A stretch of 64,000 nucleotides of DNA, taken from contig JAGRDY010000032.1 in assembly GCA_020446815.1 (NCBI GenBank), positions 1 to 64,000 on the forward strand, given 5' to 3'. The notes under the pieces were generated by a model. That model was given only the letters and a program-made list of their open reading frames with translations, made no database searches and had not been told where the DNA came from. Positions 44,967 to 53,814 of the stretch are shown here, piece by piece. Made by a program: the position numbers and the translations under genes. Each line of letters opens with the position of its first letter. The first letter of the stretch is position 1. The DNA is from Paracoccaceae bacterium (GTDB lineage: Bacteria > Pseudomonadota > Alphaproteobacteria > Rhodobacterales > Rhodobacteraceae).

Positions 44967-46559
44967 TCACTCGGCGATATCGACGCCATAGAAGATATGG
45001 CCGCCCAGCGGGTGAACGATGTAGTTCTCCACTTTCGGGCTCATTGCCATGAACACGACCGAATGGGCGATCGTGGCCCAGGGGGCTTCGCGCTTGAAGA
45101 CCACCTGCGCTTCTTCGTAAAGCTTGGTCCGTTCGCCGATATCGGAAACCACCTTGGCTTTCTGGATCAGGTCGTTGAACTCCTTGTTGCACCATTGCGC
45201 CCGGTTGGAGCCCCCGACGGAATCGCAGCCCAGAAGCACGGCCAGGAAGTTGTCCGGATCACCGTTGTCGCCGGTCCAGCCCAGCAGTACCGCGCCGTCA
45301 CGGTCAAGCGCCTTGGAACGCTCCAGATACTCGCCCCACTCATAGGAGACGATCTCCACCTTGACACCGACCTTGGCGAAATCGGCCTGCATCAGTTCTG
45401 CCATCCGGCGGGCGTTGGGGTTGTAGGGGCGCTGCACCGGCATCGCCCAGATCTTCATCGACAGATCCTTGACGCCTTCGGCTTCCAGCATCGCCTTGGA
45501 GGCTTCCGGATCATAGGGATCGTCGACAATGGCGTTGTTGTAGGACCACATGGTCGGCGGGATGGGGTTCTTGGCCACCGCGCCGGAACCCTGGAACACC
45601 ACGTCGATGATCGCCTTCTTGTCGATCGCCATGTTCAGCGCCTTGCGCACCTTGGCATTGTCGAAAGGCGCGACCTTGGTGTTATAGGCCAGATAGCCGA
45701 CGTTCAGGCCTTCCTGCTCCATCATCTTGACAGCCGGATCCGCCTTCAGCGCCGCGATATCGGCCGGGTTCGGATAGGGGATGACATGGCATTCGCCCGC
45801 CTTCAGCTTCTGTTCGCGTACCGAAGCGTCAGGTGTGATGGCAAATACAAGATCGTCGATCGCCGCCTTGCCGCGCCAGTAGTCGGGGTTGGCCTTGTAG
45901 CGGATCACCGCGTCTTTCTGATAGGCCACAAAGATGTACGGTCCGGTGCCGATCGGCGCCTGATTCAGCATCTCGGGCGTTCCCGCCGCCAGCATCGCAT
46001 CGGCATATTCCGCCGACTGGATCGAGGCGAACGCCATTGCCAGGTCGGAAATCATCGGGGCCTCGGGGCGGCTCAGAACGAACTTGACCGTGTAGTCGTC
46101 AACCTTGACGATATCCTTGATCAGATCGGGCATCGACATGCCGTTGAAATATTCCCAGGTACCACCGGAAACCGTGTGATAGGGGTTGCTGTCGAGCCGC
46201 TGGCGGTCGAACGAGAAGATCACGTCATCCGCGTTGAAGTCGCGGCTTGGCGTGAACATGTCGTTGGAATGGAACTTGACGCCCTTGCGCAGATGGAAGG
46301 TGTATTCCAGCCCGTCCGCCGAGGCTTCCCAGCTTTCGGCAAGGCCCGGAATCACTTCGGTGGTGCCGGTCTTGAACAGCACGAGCTTGTCGAAAACGGT
46401 GTGTTCGGACGCGTCAAAGGTTGTGCCAGAGGTGTAAAGCGCCGGGTCGAACCCTTCGGGGGAACCTTCCGAGCAATAGACCAGCGTTTTTGCCGCGGCC
46501 GCACTGACGCCCATGGCGCTCAGCAGCAGTGCCGCGGTCAGGGTGCGTTTGAAATTCAT
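44967..46559 (-). CDS. dppA: Dipeptide ABC transporter substrate-binding protein
   Basis: A 530-residue periplasmic SBP_bac_5 protein. The signal peptide (FKRTLTAALLLSAMGVSAAA) is followed by KTLVYCSEGSPEGFDPALYT, almost identical in form to DppA. The family block NADDVIFSFDRQ and the hinge region IGTGPYIFVAYQ are clear. Peptide rather than nickel or heme binding is likely from the operon and the DppA-like start, but specificity is inferred. First gene of the minus-strand dpp operon, divergent from dctB. Confidence 0.94.
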   Translation of the reverse strand: MNFKRTLTAALLLSAMGVSAAAAKTLVYCSEGSPEGFDPALYTSGTTFDASEHTVFDKLVLFKTGTTEVIPGLAESWEASADGLEYTFHLRKGVKFHSNDMFTPSRDFNADDVIFSFDRQRLDSNPYHTVSGGTWEYFNGMSMPDLIKDIVKVDDYTVKFVLSRPEAPMISDLAMAFASIQSAEYADAMLAAGTPEMLNQAPIGTGPYIFVAYQKDAVIRYKANPDYWRGKAAIDDLVFAITPDASVREQKLKAGECHVIPYPNPADIAALKADPAVKMMEQEGLNVGYLAYNTKVAPFDNAKVRKALNMAIDKKAIIDVVFQGSGAVAKNPIPPTMWSYNNAIVDDPYDPEASKAMLEAEGVKDLSMKIWAMPVQRPYNPNARRMAELMQADFAKVGVKVEIVSYEWGEYLERSKALDRDGAVLLGWTGDNGDPDNFLAVLLGCDSVGGSNRAQWCNKEFNDLIQKAKVVSDIGERTKLYEEAQVVFKREAPWATIAHSVVFMAMSPKVENYIVHPLGGHIFYGVDIAE

Positions 46560-47091
46560 TCGTCTTCCTCCCAGATTTGCGGAATTATCTTCCGCTTCGC
46601 TTGTGATTTTCGGACGGGCCGAAGCCCGATATGCCAGATTGGTGCCCCAGCCCCGGCGATGTCAAGCCACTGTCAGCAAAGGGTGCGCCGATTGAAGGGG
46701 TGCCCCTAGGGCAAGTTCAAATGATGCGCGAAATATGTTAGAAAGTTTCAACGCGATGCCGATATCCGCAACTTTCATTGCCGCCGTTTTCAGGCCGAGT
46801 TCCCGGCCGCTGGGCCGCGCGGGGATTTCGTGACCGCGCCCAGGCCATGTCAGGGGAGGGATTCCCCCGTAAGCGCCCGGCGAGGCGCGCCCGCACCCTT
46901 GCGCCGAAGCCTTCGCCCCGGCACCCCTTGTCGCGACAAGCGCTGTCGATTCGCCTGCGGCCTGCGTGAGTTCGATCAGCGGCCTTGCGCCGGCCGGCGT
47001 GGCGGCGCGCAGGCCGGCCCCCTGCGGGGAAAATCGGTCTGGCCTTGGGCCCGCGCCTGTCTGTAGATTGGCCGTCAGGGGATTGGGGGCG
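46560..47091. other. Divergent dppA-dctB control region; no gene found
   Basis: A 532-bp stretch with no supported gene. It must contain the promoters of the dpp operon and of dctBD. The clearest element is the perfect 14-bp palindrome CTTGTCGCGACAAG at 46927-46940, about 150 bp before dctB. The regulator is unknown. A long minus-strand frame crossing the region is the antisense of dctB extended by chance. Confidence 0.5.
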
Positions 47092-48804
47092 ATGAAAGCG
47101 CGGGTGACAGCGATCACGGTTTTCCTGGCGCTGACGGCGGTCGTGACCGGCGGCGCCTGGTGGCTGGCCTTCAGCGATTCCCTGACCCGGCTTGAGGACA
47201 GGGGCCGCGCCGACCTGGCCCTTGCGGGCGACCGGCTGACGGCGCAATTGCAGCGTTACCGCGAAATGGCCGTGATGATGGCCGATCATCCCCTGGTGCA
47301 GGATGCGCTCGCCTCTGGCGCAACACCCGGCAAATTGCATCTTCTGTTGCAGCACACCGCCGATTTCACCGGCTCGGACGAAATTCTGTTGGCATCGAAG
47401 GATGGGCGGATCGAGGCATCTTCCGCCACCGGCGCGGCGGGAACCCTTGCTTCCGCCCGCTATTTTCGCCGCGCCCTGCAAGGCGCGCTGGGGTTTGACC
47501 ACGAGATCGGCAAGCCTGCCGGGCGCAGGCATTTCATCTATGCCGCGCCGGTCTTTGCGCCCGATGGTCCGGTGCGCGGGGCGGTGATCGTGCGTATTGC
47601 CACCGAAGCCGTCGAGGCGGCCTGGCGGGGCGACCCGATGGCGGTATTCTTCACCGACCGGGCGGGGCTGGCCTTCGTTTCCAACCGCGACGAGATATTG
47701 CTGACCCGCAGCGACGAATCCCCTGGCGCGCCATCCGACCGGGTGGTGCCCCACAGCGCACGCACCCTGGCCCGGCATGTGCTTTGGCAGATCGACGGTG
47801 GCCCCTATCTGCCGCAACAGGCGCTGCATCTGCAACAGGACCTGCCGATCATCGAGATGACCGGCGAGGCGCTGGTCGACATCGCCCCTGCCAAAAGCCA
47901 GGCGGCGTTGCTGGCGTCGGTTGTGGCGGTGGGATGTTTCGCGATCGGGGCGATCATCCTGGCGTTGCTGGAACGCCGCCGGGCGCTGGCCGTCCGGCTG
48001 AGCGCCGAAGCGGCCGCCAATGCCCGTCTTGAAAGCCGGGTTGCCGAACGCACCCGCGCATTGTCCGCGGCCAACCAGCGGCTGAAGCGGGCGCAAAACG
48101 ATCTGGTGCAGGCGGGCAAGCTTTCGGCCCTGGGGCAGATGTCGGCCGGCATCAGCCACGAATTGAACCAGCCCTTGATGGCGATCGAGACCTATGCCGA
48201 GAACGCCGGGCTTTTCCTCGCACGCGGGCAGAGCGAGAATGTTGCTGACAATCTCGGGCGCATCGCCGATCTTGGGCGCCGCATGGGCCGGATCATCCGC
48301 AACCTGCGGGCCTTCGCGCGGCAGGAAAGCGAAGGGGCGCGCAATGTCGATCTGGTCCAGGTTGTCGCGGCCGCGATCGAGCTGACCGAGGCCCGGCTGA
48401 GGTCGGCCGGGGCGACGGTCGAATGGGATGCACCCGCAGCGGCGGCCTGGGTGCGGGGCGGCGACGTGCGCTTGCAGCAGGTCGTGGTCAATCTGCTGAC
48501 CAACGCGGCCGACGCAATGACCGGCCCGCGGCGGTGCATCACCATCCGCATCTGCGAAGGCGCGTACCGCACCCGCCTGACGATCGCCGATACAGGCGCC
48601 GGTATCAGCGATCCCGAACGCATGTTCGACCCTTTCTATTCGACCAAGGAGGTAGGCGCCGGTGACGGCATGGGACTGGGGCTGTCGATTTCCTACCGAA
48701 TCGTGCAAAGTTTCGGCGGTGCCATTTCAGGGCGCAACAGGCCCGGGGGCGGGGCGGAATTCACCGTCGAGCTGATCGCGGCAAAAGGGGCAGAGCCGGC
48801 ATGA
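47092..48804 (+). CDS. dctB: C4-dicarboxylate-type sensor histidine kinase DctB
   Basis: A 570-residue inner-membrane kinase with TM helix 1 at about 8-26, a periplasmic sensor of about 240 residues (double-PAS type; HFIYAAPVFAPDGPVRGAVI), TM helix 2 at about 273-292, then a coiled linker. The HisKA phosphoacceptor is His356 (ISHELNQPL). ATP-binding motifs are NLLTNAADAM, DTGAGI and GMGLGLSI. Ligand is likely a C4-dicarboxylate or related organic acid, inferred from the family and the TRAP genes downstream. ATG at 47092 was chosen by family start. It overlaps dctD by ATGA. Confidence 0.92.
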   Translation: MKARVTAITVFLALTAVVTGGAWWLAFSDSLTRLEDRGRADLALAGDRLTAQLQRYREMAVMMADHPLVQDALASGATPGKLHLLLQHTADFTGSDEILLASKDGRIEASSATGAAGTLASARYFRRALQGALGFDHEIGKPAGRRHFIYAAPVFAPDGPVRGAVIVRIATEAVEAAWRGDPMAVFFTDRAGLAFVSNRDEILLTRSDESPGAPSDRVVPHSARTLARHVLWQIDGGPYLPQQALHLQQDLPIIEMTGEALVDIAPAKSQAALLASVVAVGCFAIGAIILALLERRRALAVRLSAEAAANARLESRVAERTRALSAANQRLKRAQNDLVQAGKLSALGQMSAGISHELNQPLMAIETYAENAGLFLARGQSENVADNLGRIADLGRRMGRIIRNLRAFARQESEGARNVDLVQVVAAAIELTEARLRSAGATVEWDAPAAAAWVRGGDVRLQQVVVNLLTNAADAMTGPRRCITIRICEGAYRTRLTIADTGAGISDPERMFDPFYSTKEVGAGDGMGLGLSISYRIVQSFGGAISGRNRPGGGAEFTVELIAAKGAEPA

Positions 48805-50030
48805 TCAGTAAGGTACTTATCGTCGACGATGACCGGGCGGTGCGCGATGCATTGGGTCAAAGCCTTGACCTGGCAGACCTGCAACCCATTCTGGCAAGCA
48901 GCTTCATCGAGGCCAAGGACCATATCGCCACCGATTTCGCCGGGGTGGTGGTTTCCGATATCCGCATGCCGGGCAAGGACGGATTCGCGCTTCTCGATCA
49001 TGCCCGCAAGACCGACCCGGAACTGCCGGTGATCCTGCTGACCGGCGAGGCGGATATCCCCATGGCGGTCAAGGGCATGGGCGGGGGGGCCTTTGATTTT
49101 CTTGAAAAGCCCTGCAAGCCCGCCAACCTTCTGGCGATCGTGGGCAAGGCGCTCAAGACCCGCGAACTCGTGCTCGAAAACCGGGCGCTCAAACGCGAGA
49201 TCCGTCGTGGCGATGCGGCGTCGCGGATGCTTGTGGGCACATCGGCGCTTTCCGAAAAGCTGCGCGAGGCCACGCGCACCGCGGCGCGCAGTTCGGCCGA
49301 GGCGTTGATCACCGGGCCTGCCGGTTCGGGTACGGCCAAGGTGGCCGAGGTCATCCACCTTCTGTCGGCAGCGGCGATGCGGCCGTTTCAGAAGATTGCG
49401 GCGGTGACCGCCACCCCCGAGAGTCTGGCGGCAGCCTTTCAAAGGGCCGACGGCGGGTCGATCTTTCTCGACGAAGTGGCGTCGCTGACCGATGCGGCGC
49501 AATTCACGCTTGTCGACCTTCTGGAGGCGAATGCGGGCACACGCGTGATCGCGGGCACTTACCGGGATCTGGCCCGCGATGCCTCGGAAGGGCGTTTCAA
49601 CACCGACCTGTTCTACAAGCTTGACGTGATCCGCGTGCGCATCCCGTCGCTTCGCGAACGGCCCGAGGACATCCCCGTGCTTTTCCGTCACTATGTTGCT
49701 CTGGCCTGCGAACAGTCCGACCTTGCGCCGCCGGACATATCCGCCGAGGTCATGGCGCGGCTGATGGCCCGCGACTGGCCCGGCAACGCGCGCGCCCTGA
49801 TGAATGCCGCCATGCGGTTCGCCATGGGGCTTGACGAACCCCAGGAAACCGTTTCCGCCCCCGGTCTGGCCGGTCAGATGGCCCAGGTCGAACGGTCGCT
49901 GCTGTGCGATGCGCTGCAACGCCATTGCGGCAACGCCACCGAGGCGGCCGCGGCCCTGCAACTGCCGAGAAAGACCTTTTATGACAAGCTTGCCCGGCAC
50001 GGGGTAAGGCCAGGCGATTATCGGCGGTAG
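48801..50030 (+). CDS. dctD: DctD-type response regulator with degenerate AAA+ domain
   Basis: A 409-residue regulator with receiver domain 1-120 (phospho-acceptor Asp53, Thr81, Lys103), AAA+ domain about 140-330, and FIS-type HTH about 373-405 (GNATEAAAALQLPRKTF). The AAA+ domain is unusual. Walker A reads GPAGSGTA (172-179) with Thr in place of the essential Lys. The sigma-54-contact GAFTGA loop is missing between residues 199 and 214. The usual arginine fingers (FRxDLFxRL) read FNTDLFYKL. Walker B (IFLDEV) is kept. It should still receive phosphate from DctB and bind DNA, but not act as a sigma-54 ATPase. It overlaps dctB by 4 bp. Confidence 0.92.
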   Translation: MISKVLIVDDDRAVRDALGQSLDLADLQPILASSFIEAKDHIATDFAGVVVSDIRMPGKDGFALLDHARKTDPELPVILLTGEADIPMAVKGMGGGAFDFLEKPCKPANLLAIVGKALKTRELVLENRALKREIRRGDAASRMLVGTSALSEKLREATRTAARSSAEALITGPAGSGTAKVAEVIHLLSAAAMRPFQKIAAVTATPESLAAAFQRADGGSIFLDEVASLTDAAQFTLVDLLEANAGTRVIAGTYRDLARDASEGRFNTDLFYKLDVIRVRIPSLRERPEDIPVLFRHYVALACEQSDLAPPDISAEVMARLMARDWPGNARALMNAAMRFAMGLDEPQETVSAPGLAGQMAQVERSLLCDALQRHCGNATEAAAALQLPRKTFYDKLARHGVRPGDYRR

Positions 50031-50031
50031 T

Positions 50032-50080
50032 GTGCGGATTTTCGCACGGTCGCTCGCGCGGAATGTGCGGCATTTCGCCA
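50032..50080. promoter_or_regulatory. Paired DctD-type binding sites upstream of dctP
   Basis: GTGCGGATTTTCGCAC (50032-50047) and GTGCGGCATTTCGCCA (50065-50080) are related inverted-repeat sequences whose starts are 33 bp apart, three helical turns. They begin one base after dctD. They resemble, as I recall, the tandem GTGCGG-type upstream sites of rhizobial dctA. The second lies near -60 relative to a TATAAA-like -10 at 50124. Confidence 0.55.
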
Positions 50081-50170
50081 GAAAGATCCGCGCCACCCCG
50101 AAACTGCAGGCGCAATGGATTGATATAAAACACGGAACTTCGCCCCAAGCGGCGCGAAAAAAAACTGTTG

Positions 50171-50189
50171 CCCCTGATTTGTTCAGGGG
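50171..50189 (+). other. Hairpin between dctD and dctP
   Basis: CCCCTGA (50171-50177) pairs with TCAGGGG (50183-50189), followed by CTTTGCT. It could be a leaky terminator for dctBD or a leader structure protecting dctP mRNA. No sigma-54 promoter (GG-N10-GC) was found in this region. Confidence 0.45.
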
Positions 50190-50254
50190 CTTTGCTAGCG
50201 TCAGCCGCCGAACCGCGGCGCGTTTGCATTCATTTACTCTTGGGAGGAGTAGCC

Positions 50255-51262
50255 ATGAAAAAAATAGCCACCACGATGACCGCCCTTGCCCTGACGATGT
50301 CGGCCGGCGCCGCCCTGGCGACACCGGGCTGCGACGATGGCGAAATCGTCATGAAATTTGCCCATGTAACCAATGCCGACAAGCACCCCAAAGGCATCGC
50401 AGCCAGCCTGTTTGCCGAACGGGTGAACACCGAAATGGACGGCAAGGCCTGCATGGAGGTCTATCCGAACTCCACGCTTTACGATGACGATGCCGTGCTT
50501 GAGGCGATGCTTCAGGGCGATGTGCAGTTCGCCGCGCCGTCCCTGTCGAAGTTCGAGGCCTTCACCAAGCAATTCCAGATCTTCGATCTGCCCTTCATGT
50601 TCAAGAATATCAACGCCGTCGATGCCTTCCAGAATTCTGAAACCGGCAAGGCGATGAAGGAATCGATGGTTCGCCGCGGTCTCATCGGCCTCGAATTCTG
50701 GCATAACGGGCTCAAGCAGTTTTCGGCCAATGTGCCTTTGGTACATCCGTCGGATGCCAAGGGCCTGAAATTCCGCGTTCAGCCCTCTGACGTGATCGTC
50801 GCCCAGATGGAGGCGCTTGGCGCCTCGCCGCAGCCGATGGCGTTTTCCGAGGTCTACGGCGCGCTTCAGACCGGAGTCGTCGATGGCCAGGAAAACACCT
50901 GGTCCAATATCTACGGGCAGAAGTTTTACGAAGTGCAGGACGGCATCACCGAAACCAACCACGGGCTTCTCGATTATCTGGTCGTCGCTTCGGTCGAATG
51001 GATGGACAGCCTGCCAAAAGATGTGCGCGATCAGGTGACGACCATCCTTCACGAGGTCACGGTTTCCCGCAATGCCGCGGTGGGCGAAGTCGATGCCGCC
51101 GCGCGTCAGTCGGTGCTGGATGCCGGCGGCGTGATCCGCGAACTGACGCCGGAAGAGCGCCAGGAATGGGTCGATGCAATGAAGCCGGTCTGGGACAAGT
51201 TCAAGGACGGCGTCGGCCAGGAAAACATCGACGCGGCACAGCTTTTCAACGCGGCCAACTAG
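50255..51262 (+). CDS. dctP: TRAP transporter substrate-binding protein DctP
   Basis: A 335-residue periplasmic protein. The signal peptide (MKKIATTMTALALTMSAGAA) is followed by IVMKFAHVTNADKHPKGIAA and AERVNTEMDGKACMEVYPNS, the DctP family start. GLKFRVQPSDVIVAQMEALG contains the conserved Arg that binds the ligand carboxylate. It delivers an organic acid to DctQM. GGGAGGAG precedes the ATG. Dicarboxylate specificity is inferred from DctBD linkage. Followed by dctQ after 60 bp. Confidence 0.94.
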   Translation: MKKIATTMTALALTMSAGAALATPGCDDGEIVMKFAHVTNADKHPKGIAASLFAERVNTEMDGKACMEVYPNSTLYDDDAVLEAMLQGDVQFAAPSLSKFEAFTKQFQIFDLPFMFKNINAVDAFQNSETGKAMKESMVRRGLIGLEFWHNGLKQFSANVPLVHPSDAKGLKFRVQPSDVIVAQMEALGASPQPMAFSEVYGALQTGVVDGQENTWSNIYGQKFYEVQDGITETNHGLLDYLVVASVEWMDSLPKDVRDQVTTILHEVTVSRNAAVGEVDAAARQSVLDAGGVIRELTPEERQEWVDAMKPVWDKFKDGVGQENIDAAQLFNAAN

Positions 51263-51322
51263 AACGGATGGGGCGGGCGGCGCGCAACCCCGTGCCGCCC
51301 GAACCGCATCGAGGGGGGGGAC

Positions 51323-52003
51323 ATGGCGGAAAAATATGAACCGGCCTCGGGCCTGGGGCGTCTGGTCAACAGCCTTGAGGAAAGCGCCATCGCGATCATT
51401 CTGGGGCTGATGACACTGATCACCTTCTGGAATGTGGTCGAGCGCAAGCTCTTCAACAGCGGTCTGATCTGGGGGCTTGAAACCACGTCGGCGCTTTTTG
51501 CCTGGCTGGTGCTTTTCGGGATGTCCTATGCGGTCAAGGTTACCGCGCATCTCGGCGTCGATGCCGTCCTGAACGTTCTGCCGCCGCGCGGGCGCCGGGT
51601 GCTTGCACTGATTTCGGCGGCTTGCTGTCTGATCTATGCCTTCTTGCTGTTGAAGGGCGCCTGGGATTACTGGGCGCCTTTCGCCGGTTTCGAGCAGACC
51701 GGCGGGCGGTGGTTTCCCGAAGGGTTCATCAAGACCCGCGATCAGGCATGGTATGAAACCGACTATATCCCGATGCCGGATTTCCTGCGCTTCACCGAAG
51801 CCATGTTCAACCAGGGCGAGGCTTATGAAAAGCTGCCACGTTTCATCCCCTATGCGATGCTGCCCATCGGTTGTGCGCTGCTGTTTTTCCGGCTCGTTCA
51901 GGCGACATGGGCGATCGTGAAAGGCAGCCGTGACGGCCTGATCGTCAGCCATGAGGCCGAAGAGGCCATCGCCGATGTCCGCCACATGAATTACGAGGAG
52001 TAA
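51323..52003 (+). CDS. dctQ: TRAP transporter small membrane subunit DctQ
   Basis: A 226-residue protein with four membrane helices (about 21-42, 57-76, 93-115, 168-190). The family block LETTSALFAWLVLFGMSYAV is present. A 45-residue hydrophilic loop (about 118-165, GGRWFPEGFIKTRDQAWYET) between the last two helices is typical of the long dicarboxylate-type DctQ. It forms the membrane complex with DctM. The ATG at 51323 has a G-rich site before it. Confidence 0.92.
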   Translation: MAEKYEPASGLGRLVNSLEESAIAIILGLMTLITFWNVVERKLFNSGLIWGLETTSALFAWLVLFGMSYAVKVTAHLGVDAVLNVLPPRGRRVLALISAACCLIYAFLLLKGAWDYWAPFAGFEQTGGRWFPEGFIKTRDQAWYETDYIPMPDFLRFTEAMFNQGEAYEKLPRFIPYAMLPIGCALLFFRLVQATWAIVKGSRDGLIVSHEAEEAIADVRHMNYEE

Positions 52004-52007
52004 GGCT

Positions 52008-53396
52008 ATGGAAGTGCTCTTGCTTTTCGTGATGATTGTCGCCCTGATGCTGATCGGTGTGCCGATTGCCATCGCCCTTGGGTTGTCGTCGACGATCTTT
52101 CTGCTGATCTTTTCCGATACCTCGCTCGCCTCGATCGCCCAGACGCTTTACAACGCCATGGACGGGCATCCCACGCTCTTGGCGATCCCGTTCTTCATTC
52201 TGGCCTCGTCCTTCATGTCCACGGGCGGCGTTGCCCGGCGGATCATCCGGTTTTCAATTGCCTGCGTGGGCCACCTGCCGGGCGGGCTGGCGATTGCCGG
52301 GGTCTTTGCGTGCATGCTGTTTGCCGCCCTTTCCGGGTCGTCGCCCGCGACGGTTGTCGCCATCGGCTCCATCGTCATCGCGGCGATGCGGCAGGTCGGC
52401 TATTCCAGGGATTTCGCCGCCGGGGTGATCTGCAACGCGGGCACCCTCGGCATTCTGATCCCACCGTCGATCGTGATGGTGGTCTATGCCTCGGCCACCG
52501 ATGTCTCGGTCGGGCGGATGTTTCTGGGGGGCGTCTTTCCCGGCCTTCTGGCGGGGATCATGCTGATGGGCGCGATCCTGATCATCGCCGTGGTCAGGAA
52601 GATGCCCAAGGGCGAATGGCTGGGCTGGGGCGAAGTCGCGGAAAGCTTTGGCGATGCGTTCTGGGGGCTGATGCTGATCGTCATCATCATGGTCGGTCTT
52701 TATGGCATCCCCGGTATCACCAATGCCATCTTCACCCCGACCGAGGCCGCCGCCGTCGCCGCTGTCTGGGCCTTTCTGGTGGCGGTGTTCATTTACCGCG
52801 ACATGGGGCCTCTGGCCCGCGAAGGCAGCAACCTGACGCTGCTGCAAAAGCCCGTGGCGCTTGTCACCGCCTTTTTCCATGCGGATACCAAGGCGACGCT
52901 GTTCGAAGCGGGCAAGCTGACAATCACGCTGATGTTCATCATCGCCAATGCGCTCATCCTCAAACATGTGCTGACCGACGAACAGATCCCCCAGCAGATC
53001 GCCGGAGCGATGCTCGAGGCGGGCTTTGGCAGGATCATGTTCCTGATCGTGGTCAACATCATCCTGCTGATCGGTGGTCAGTTCATGGAACCTTCGGGGC
53101 TGATCCTGATCGTCGCGCCGCTGATCTTTCCCGTCGCCATCAGCCTTGGGGTCGATCCGATCCACCTGGGCATCATCATGGTGGTGAACATGGAGATCGG
53201 CATGATCACACCCCCCGTCGGGCTCAATCTTTTCGTCACTTCGGGTGTGGCGGGCATGTCGATGATACGGGTGGTGCGCGCCGCGCTGCCGTTCCTCGCC
53301 GTGCTTTTCGTGTTCCTGATCATCGTGACCTATGTGCCGATCCTGTCCACCTGGCTGCCGACAGAGGTCATGGGACCGGAAGTGATCGTGAAGTAA
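52008..53396 (+). CDS. dctM: TRAP transporter large membrane subunit DctM
   Basis: A 462-residue membrane protein with about 12 helices. Family signatures include HPTLLAIPFFILASSFMSTG, the SGSSPATVVAIGSI loop, GILIPPSIVMVVYA and MITPPVGLNLFV. It carries the Na+-coupled substrate translocation path. It starts 4 bp after dctQ. The gene ends the TRAP operon and also the core-genome part of the window. Confidence 0.95.
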   Translation: MEVLLLFVMIVALMLIGVPIAIALGLSSTIFLLIFSDTSLASIAQTLYNAMDGHPTLLAIPFFILASSFMSTGGVARRIIRFSIACVGHLPGGLAIAGVFACMLFAALSGSSPATVVAIGSIVIAAMRQVGYSRDFAAGVICNAGTLGILIPPSIVMVVYASATDVSVGRMFLGGVFPGLLAGIMLMGAILIIAVVRKMPKGEWLGWGEVAESFGDAFWGLMLIVIIMVGLYGIPGITNAIFTPTEAAAVAAVWAFLVAVFIYRDMGPLAREGSNLTLLQKPVALVTAFFHADTKATLFEAGKLTITLMFIIANALILKHVLTDEQIPQQIAGAMLEAGFGRIMFLIVVNIILLIGGQFMEPSGLILIVAPLIFPVAISLGVDPIHLGIIMVVNMEIGMITPPVGLNLFVTSGVAGMSMIRVVRAALPFLAVLFVFLIIVTYVPILSTWLPTEVMGPEVIVK

Positions 53397-53488
53397 TCGC
53401 AGCGGCAGCGAGCGTGAATTGCCGGTTATGGCGTTTGAGGCCTTGCCCGCAACGCCACAGCCACGGGCTTGACAAAAGCACCGGCTAA

Positions 53489-53585
53489 AGCGTTTCGGCT
53501 TCACTCGAAGCATCAGGCATCGCTTTTCGCTTTTGAGCGAAAAGAGAAACAGCGAGCAAGCTTTTAAAGATCAAGTCGAAACGCT
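53489..53585. repeat. MITE-like palindromic repeat
   Basis: AGCGTTTCGGCTT (53489-53501) and AAGTCGAAACGCT (53573-53585) form terminal inverted repeats with one mismatch. Inside lies a perfect 9-bp hairpin (CTTTTCGCT 53523-53531, AGCGAAAAG 53536-53544, loop TTTG). AGCGTTTCG-type intergenic elements recur in alphaproteobacterial genomes as I remember them. The right arm overlaps the end of the truncated HTH gene. Confidence 0.55.
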
Positions 53586-53730
53586 ATGGCAACCCTCGGC
53601 TTTCCGATCACGACGCCACTCATAGAGAATGTCAGGTGACTTTCCGAGGAACGCGGCACACTGCGCCGTGTTCATCAACTTCGGCGCGGCAACGCCTTCA
53701 AGACGCGCAGTCAGCGCCTTAACTTCATCG
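53571..53730 (-). pseudogene. C-terminal fragment of an HTH protein, cut by the IS66 element
   Basis: The minus strand reads about 52 codons ending in TGA at 53571-53573, including MNTAQCAAFLGKSPDILYEW and RRDRKAEG. This looks like the helix-turn-helix part of an excisionase-type or AlpA-like regulator. The coding sequence stops making sense exactly at 53731, where the IS66 end starts. The last residues come from the MITE-like repeat, so both ends are altered. Confidence 0.45.
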
Positions 53731-53814
53731 GTAAGCGCTGTCTTGGCCCCACCTTCCGGCCTGCATCCTGATCGGATCATTGGACACAGATGATTGTTGG
53801 GATGGAGTTTCTCC

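Noticed and set aside
46662-48708. Long minus-strand frames opposite dctB
   Set aside because: They are antisense of a gene with clear kinase motifs and have no family resemblance or ribosome-binding site.
50160-50200. Sigma-54 promoter with TTTGCTA as -12
   Set aside because: The -24 GG is not found 10 bases upstream of the GC.
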